Assembly: GCA_016801885.1 (NCBI GenBank)
Contig: JAFBJY010001342.1
Span: 45,103 to 109,102, forward strand
From: Toxotes chatareus
Taxonomy: Eukaryota; Chordata; Actinopteri; Toxotidae
Direction: 5' to 3'
Length of the DNA: 64,000 bases
Positions 58,323-64,000 of this stretch are shown here, one piece after another. Within the stretch, counting starts at the first letter, position 1, and each line of letters starts with the position of its first letter. A program made the translations under genes and the position numbers. The notes beneath the pieces were generated by a model. The model did not search any database. It worked only from the letters and a program-made list of their open reading frames with translations, and had not been told where the DNA came from.

Positions 58323-59100
58323 ATCATGGAGAATATAGGACTTACAGCAAATCAGGATCTGTATTGATCATTCTTCATTGTTTTACCTGATGCTGCTCTG
58401 ACATAACAAACTATAACTACTTGCAGAACAAAGTGTGTGTGTGCATCTTAAAATAAGGGTTAGTCGACACATTAAGGTCTCATCTATCTGCACAAACAAA
58501 TCTCTCTTGTGTTCTATTCATGCAGTCATCTAATAATATTCACAGTTTCATAGATAACAAACAGAAACATAATGTATCACACAAGCTGCTCCAAATAGAC
58601 CTAGCATAGCATTTGGAGCAGGCACACAATTAAATTCCTCAAAGTTAAATTTTGTGTAGAAACACAAAGAGGAGAATTTTGGGAAACTTGACCTACTCAG
58701 ACTGTTGAAGCCTCATGTTTGCTTCTTTTCAACTCTGGAAGTCAACTTTTCCACAGGACAGGGACTGTGGATTTTATGCTCCATCATTTCCATTAGAATT
58801 TCTTTAGAAAGGATCTTGTTGCAGACAGTACAGACTTCCTAGAAATCCTTTCCTTTAACACAAACTACAGAGCATCACACCAAAACAAAGTTAAGAAGTT
58901 GAGCAACCATGAGAATATCTCACAGTCATGGGTATGATTACTTGTCCTAATTTCACAAACATATCATTTGGATGTGTTTGTGAACATTTAAAAAAAATTA
59001 ACTTCTACACACTGACATGAACTACTAACATGTACTGACTTACTGAAAATCTTGGAGGTGATCTGGACTTTCCTGTAGTTTCCTCTTGTCCTTGTAACAG

Positions 59101-59969
59101 CAGCTGAACCAGCAGTTTTAATGGCAGAAAATCTACTAATTGTTGGTGTAAAACTGATTTGGAACAATGTGAACAGTCAGGCAGGGATGGATTTCACTGT
59201 TGTTACTGACAAAGAAAAAGAATTCTTCCAGTCCAACAGGACACCTGTCTGTAGCACCTGATCCTCACATTCACACCTCATTTGTGTGAGAATGAAGTTT
59301 TGCCAAGAACAATGAGGAATCTGGTGGTGAAGGAGTTCAGAGAGTTGACAGTGAACAAGCAGGTGGGAAAATAATGACTGTGTTTATCACAATTGTTCTG
59401 ATAAACATTCTGTCTTAATATCAAGATCAGAAACTTTAAAGAGGACAGAAAGAGGAAGTCGTGATATGAACCATAAAAAAAAAAAAAAAAAAAACACTAA
59501 CTTTTTCACAGCTAATGCAGCATCTGATTTTCCAGTGGAAAACTTTTAACATGAAGAAGCAACAGCAGAAAATGTTTGGTTTTCACTGGCAGTAACATCA
59601 CACACCTCTTATACAGACTGAAAATGATCAGTAAACCACGAGATCAGGCTGAGATCTCAAAGTACAAACTATAAACACAAACCATAATGTCTGGTAGACA
59701 AGGAAAGCAACCAAAAGAAGTGATGTGGACTTTCCTGTAGTTTCCTCTTGTCCTTGTAACAGCAGTAGCTCCTCCCTTCCTTGTCAATAATTGTGCAGAA
59801 ATATCTGAGTGCTTCTTTCTTCCTAAATCATGAGTAAGTCCTGTCCAGTCCAACTGTTTCTGCTCCTGTTTGACTTCTGAACTTGTCTCTGGCTGTGTGT
59901 CCACTTACTGCAGCCTGTGACATCAGGCTGTAGAATGTTGATACATCAAAGGCATCAAAGGACAAACAC
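59101..59969 (-). repeat. Left arm of a large inverted repeat, includes MDTQ repeat copy 6
   Basis: Runs base for base, with few changes, as the reverse complement of 62870-63742. Contains the MDTQPETSSEV frame (86 codons, one change A to T: LTHDLG), and the long 3' part of the repeat (GATGTTACTGCCAGTGAAAA, GCATTAGCTGTGAAAAAGTT, CTTCCTCTTTCTGTCCTCTT on the minus strand), plus an A run at 59466-59484. Confidence 0.9.
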
Positions 59970-60219
59970 GATTTGATATTAAACACGGAGTGGCTCCTCC
60001 CCTTCATGGTGTTTGTTTTTTAGTGTGTGAAAATGCAGAGTTTGGTCAGAGGAGAGAATGTGAGAGGAAATGGGTCAGGTCAGGGTCTGTTGAGAATGTA
60101 TTTGAATAAGTGAAAGTTACAGGTAGGTGGTTATCTTGTGTAAAGGTGAAGTGTTCGTGTGAGTGAATTTACATGTAGAGGTGTGTATTTTATCTGGCAA
60201 GTATTCAAACTGCATAGAC

Positions 60220-60863
60220 CCTATATGTCAAAGTCAAGGCCATGGGCCACATCCGCCCAAGAAAAAGAATTTTCTATGGCCCCTGGGATGATATTTGATT
60301 AGTATTAGAACCGGCCTGCTGGCCGTCAGAGCAGCACTGCCGCTTTTGCGTCGCGCCAATACCACATTACCCACAATGAAACGGTAGCGAACAGACTCAC
60401 TGCAGTGCTAGAATGGTTGTCATGACTACCAAAACTCTTCGCTATTGCAGTGCAGCAAGCGGGCATCGCTTTTAATTATCCATCAGCAGTCAGAGCAGAT
60501 GTCGACTTTCAGCTACCCCCTCCCTAAAAAATGGCTAAATGGAAGGTGGACGCTTGAAATTACTAACAGAGCCATAAGACAATATTGCTTTATTCGTTTA
60601 ATGTACAAGACATGTGATTTCTCTTTAAAGGAAGTTTGTTTTTGTCTATGTGCCTGTTGAAAATGTTTTCACTGGAAATTACTGACAGAGCCATAAAAAT
60701 ACTGGATTATTCATTTAAACATTAACCTTGTTAGGTATGGGTTCAATAGGCTATGTGTAATTTCATTTCAATATGTTTTGATAAACACTGAATCAGCCCG
60801 GCCCTTGGCTTGTAGCAAATTTGTTTTTTTTGGCCCTCTGTGTATTTTACTTTGACATCCCTG
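60220..60863 (+). mobile_element. hAT-type element, 8-bp target duplication GCATAGAC
   Basis: Flanked by GCATAGAC at 60212-60219 and 60864-60871. Inverted ends CCTATATGTCAAAGT and (reverse) CAGGGATGTCAAAGT. Inner text such as GGCCCTCTGTGTATTTTACT is familiar from vertebrate hAT relics. No transposase. Confidence 0.8.
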
Positions 60864-60999
60864 GCATAGACAATAGGTTGACTGAGTTGTGTTAGGAGTG
60901 CGGCCACATGTTTGTAGACAGAGCAGACACTCTTTTAATCACATATTTTTATGCACAAAGCATCAATGTACAATGTGACATTTTTTTTCTCAGGGCTGC

Positions 61000-61640
61000 A
61001 TTGTTAAGGTAGGTTAAAGTTAAGTCAGGCAGTCTTTGGTATGTGAGAGTATGAGTGAGTTTCACCATATGTTTATGAAAGAAATATGTTGTTTCCCATT
61101 AATGTTAAGTGGATGAGTATGACAACCTGTAATACAGAGTATGTATCAATAAAAGTCATATGCTTGGTTGTAGACAGAGAAAAAATATACCAAGTGTCCA
61201 TATAAAGTCAAGTCCGAAATTATTCATACCCTGGCAAATTTTGACTTAAACTTACTTTTATTCAACCAGCAAGTGTTTTCTTGATTGGAAGTGACACAGA
61301 CGTCTCCCAGAAGATAATAAGACGATGTACAAGAGGCATCATTGTGGAAAAAAATATTTCTCAGCTTTGATTTACATTTAAAAGTAACTTTAAGTCAAAA
61401 TTTGCCAGGGTTATGAATAATTTCAGGCTTGGCTGTAGTACATAAAGCATAAAATTAGTATGTTTGGAATAACTAGTGATAACTAGAATAAATACTAATA
61501 ATGTATGATAACATGGAGTGCATGGTCATAAAGAACATATGGTATTACCTTGGCTTTGAACTCACAGTCTTTGACGTACTCATGCGTGCAACCTGTTGAG
61601 ATCTTGCCCTTTCTGCTTCACAGGGCAGTTTGTGCTCATA
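61000..61640 (-). repeat. Tandem unit with tRNA-like end, copy 1 (MITE inside)
   Basis: Matches 62060-62440: TGCTTGGTTGTAGACAGAGA, GTACATAAAG, CACATGGT/GCATGGTAATAAAG, GAACTCACAGTCTTTGA and CAACCTGTTGAG. The last part, on the minus strand, looks like tRNA A and B boxes (CTCAACAGGTTGC, GTGAGTTCAA). This copy carries the MITE at 61205-61435. Confidence 0.65.
61205..61435. mobile_element. Palindromic Tc1/mariner-type MITE, TA target duplication
   Basis: 231 bases with inverted ends of about 55 bp (GAAATTATTCATA, CCCTGGCAAATTTTGACTTA). TA on both sides (61203-61204, 61436-61437). The second tandem unit has the empty site CACATAGTACATA at about 62250-62262. Confidence 0.88.
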
Positions 61641-62059
61641 TTCTCAATTACTGAAACATAGATGGTTTTTGTGTGTGTAAGAGCTCATTTTCTGTGGTTA
61701 TGAATGTATGAAAAAAATAAATTAGTAGCTGTGCAGACAGTGTCTTGTATGTGGGTGTGTTGTCATCTGACCAAGAGGTGATATAAATGTGAATTGAGGC
61801 AGGTCAGTGATGTCAGCAAGTATGTCTGGAGTTTTGTTATAGCCAGGCCCTTTTGATAGGGACAGTTCAGCCAGGTGTGATCAGTCAGGTCTTTTCAGTG
61901 TGTAGTTGAGCTGTTTGTCAGGGATGGGCAAAGTTATACAAATGGAAATGAAAATAATATGATATGGATCTGATTCTTTTTAACTCAGGGATGTGATCCA
62001 AGATGTCAGCAATGTTGCTGTAAGGCAGGGAATTTAGGTAAAGAGAGTTCATTCATTGT

Positions 62060-62440
62060 ATTTTATTATATTGTGACAAAACAAAACAAGGTTAGCAAGT
62101 AAGAAATGTGTCATTCTTACCAATTTTACTATAAATATATAGTTTTCCATTAAATCTTAAGAGGATGAGTATGCAACCTGCATACAGAGTATTCATGCAT
62201 TAAAAGTCTCATGCTTGGTTGTAGACAGAGAAAAAATAAATCAAGTGTTCACATAGTACATAAAGAAAAAACATAGTATTTGTATGTATCATAATTTGGA
62301 GCACATGGTAATAAAGAAAGTAACACATCCCTGGGATTGAACTCACAGTCTTTGATGTTCCAGTCACTCCTGCAACCTGTTGAGCTATTGTTCCTGACAC
62401 AATTTCTGGACAGTTTTGGTCCACTATTTTCTTTTGTGTA
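62060..62440 (-). repeat. Tandem unit with tRNA-like end, copy 2 (empty site)
   Basis: Unit without the MITE. The minus-strand text GTGAGTTCAATCCC is a fair B box, so a tRNA-derived SINE is possible. Confidence 0.6.
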
Positions 62441-62685
62441 TGATTCTGGGTTGTTACATGAGATTTGGCAATGTAATTTTGTACGTTTAATGAATTGGTA
62501 ATGTAAAAAAGGGTCAGAATTTAGTACAAAGACTGAGAACTCTGATTAACTAATTTGACTTTGTATTGTTGGATGCTGAAATCATTCTCACAATCAGTAA
62601 AATAATTCAGGAATTCAGGAAATTCAAAGTTCACCCACTGGGAATTTCGGAGAAGGGGCAGAAGAAAATGAGTGGAAGCACCAGC

Positions 62686-62837
62686 ATGTGTGTGTGAGTG
62701 TGTGTGTGTGTGTTTGTCCTTTGATGCCTTTGATGTTTCCATCTCTGCTCATGTTGATGGTGTGAAGTGTCATCTATCTATCTATCTATCTATCTATCTG
62801 TCTATCTATCTATCTGTCTATCTGTCTATCTGCATAT

Positions 62838-62876
<39 letters not shown>

Positions 62877-62879
62877 TCC
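62686..62879. repeat. (GT)n, (TCTA)n and (GT)n microsatellites
   Basis: GT runs at about 62686-62713 and 62838-62873, with about fifteen TCTA/TCTG tetramers at 62772-62831. The first GT run is followed by GTTTGTCCTTTGATGCC, the same text as at the start of the MDTQ repeat. Confidence 0.95.
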
Positions 62880-63742
62880 TTTGATGCCTTTGATGTATCA
62901 ACATTCTACAGCCTGATGTCACAGGCTGCAGTAAGTGGACACACAGCCAGAGACAAGTTCAGAAGTCAAACAGGAGCAGAAACAGTTGGACTGGACAGGA
63001 CTTGCTCATGATTTAGGAAGAAAGAAGCACTCAGATATTTCTGCACAATTATTGACAAGGAAGGGAGGAGCTACTGCTGTTACAAGGACAAGAGGAGACT
63101 ACAGGAAAGTCCACATCACTTCTTTTGGTTGCTTTCCTTGTCTACCAGACATTATGGTTTGTGTTTATAGTTTGTACTTTGAGATCTCAGCCTGATCTTG
63201 TGGTTTACTGATCATTTTCAGTCTGTATAAGAGGTGTGTGATGTTACTGCCAGTGAAAACCAAACATTTTCTGCTGTTGCTTCTTCACATTAAAAGTTTT
63301 CCACTGGAAAATCAGATGCTGCATTAGCTGTGAAAAAGTTAGTGGTTTGTTTTTTTCTTTTTTTTATGGTTCATATCACGACTTCCTCTTTCTGTCCTCT
63401 TTAAAGTTTCTGGTCTTGATATTAAGACAGAATGTTTATCAGAACAATTGTGATTAACACACTCATTATTTTTCCCACCTGCTTGTTCACTGTCAACTCT
63501 CTGAACTCCTTCACCACAAAATTCCTCATTGTTCGTGCAAAACTTCATACTCACACAAATGAGGTGTGAATGTGTGAGGATCAGGTGCTACAGACAGGTG
63601 TCCTGTTGGACTGGAAGAATTTTTTTTTCTTTGTCAGTAACAACAGTGAAATCCATCCCTGCCTGACTGTTCACATTGTTCCAAATCAGTTTTACACCAA
63701 CAATTAGTAGATTTTCTGCCATTAAACCCTGCAGGTTCAGCT
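62870..63742 (+). repeat. Right arm of the inverted repeat, MDTQ repeat copy 7 (plus strand)
   Basis: The clearest full copy: GT run, TTTGTCCTTTGATGCC, TCTACAGCCTGATGTCAC, CTGCAGTAAGTGGACAC, an 86-codon frame from 62935 (MDTQPETSSEV ... LDWTGLAHDLGRKKHSD ... VTRTRGDYRKVHI), then about 550 bases of non-coding 3' part. 63743-64000 holds only AT-rich text with repeated CTAAATTCT units and no gene that I can support. Confidence 0.88.
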
Positions 63743-64000
63743 GGTTATGGAGTCCAAAACAAATTTATTCAGCCTGTTTAAACACAGGTTAGACGTCAAC
63801 TAAATTGAAGTCTAACTAAATTCTACGACACAATTTCTCCCACACTAAATTCTACTAAATTCTCCCACACAATCAAATATAGCAACTTCGTGTTTATATT
63901 TTCATGTGTTCTTTTTTTTTAAGTATTTGTGTTATTTATTTATATGTAAAAGTGCCTTAAAGAGTCTGCAAAATTTTATAATAATGACAATAAAGACTCT

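Larger units (their letters stand above)
54983..58644 (+). repeat. Segmental duplication, copy B (partner 14839-18412)
   Basis: See copy A. Copy B has an extra piece at about 55134-55195 and lost 22 bases at about 57061. The CA run at 58288-58321 is longer. Collinearity ends at 58644 and resumes at 58703-59105 with 20793-21262 of copy A. Confidence 0.9.

Noticed and set aside
62772..62873. CRISPR-like or other array of short repeats
   Set aside because: It is simple TCTA/TCTG and GT microsatellite sequence without spacers.

Overview
The window is nuclear DNA from a teleost fish, most likely a percomorph. The evidence is a split NLRC3-like gene of the fish FISNA-NACHT type (N-terminal exons, one large NACHT exon, LRR exons of 174 bases each, a C-terminal PRY-SPRY exon), several L2-type and Rex1-like LINEs, hAT and Tc1/mariner elements with their target duplications, and long CA microsatellites. 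Family names rest on recognition by eye; no database search was possible.  Layout: 1-9085 is AT-rich, full of stretched and shrunken homopolymers, and looks like poorly corrected assembly; repeats that are clean elsewhere in the window appear there in damaged form. 9936-12958 (+) holds the spliced remains of a multi-copy teleost gene often annotated as SAMD3-like or uncharacterised, broken by frameshifts and stops. 13705-14056 (-) is an antisense scrap of an NLR gene (LRR and SPRY pieces). 14839-18412 and 54983-58644 are a direct segmental duplication of about 3.6 kb that carries a candidate signal-peptide exon. 20.5-27.6 kb is a repeat-dense stretch with several LINE fragments, including a Rex1-like element that keeps its endonuclease and C-terminus but has no reverse transcriptase.  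28.5-45.6 kb (+) is the main gene: a CpG-containing 5' region with an IRF/PRDM1-type motif, short N-terminal exons including a duplicated cassette exon, the FISNA-NACHT exon with two single-base frameshifts, four LRR exons, a 47-base linker exon and the PRY-SPRY exon. Three of the LRR exons lie in tandem duplicated units whose introns were later hit by different transposons (a solo-LTR-like element, an L2 LINE, two hAT elements, a Tc1-like remnant), so the order of events can be partly read from filled and empty sites. As read, the gene is broken, but each break is one base, and the larger one lies in a G run.  46.0-54.5 kb is LINE territory: an L2 fragment, a Rex1-like LINE cut by a hAT element, and a nearly complete L2 LINE (51099-54239, minus strand) that abuts the first 66 nt of a U2 snRNA gene, whose promoter (PSE-like and octamer-like boxes) is still in place behind it. 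58.7-64 kb holds more duplicated blocks, a large inverted repeat (59101-59969 / 62870-63742), a fourth hAT element, a palindromic TA-flanked MITE with an empty paralogous site, and microsatellites.  A dispersed repeat that encodes an open peptide starting MDTQPETSSEV occurs at least seven times in the window and is the most obvious unnamed sequence family here.
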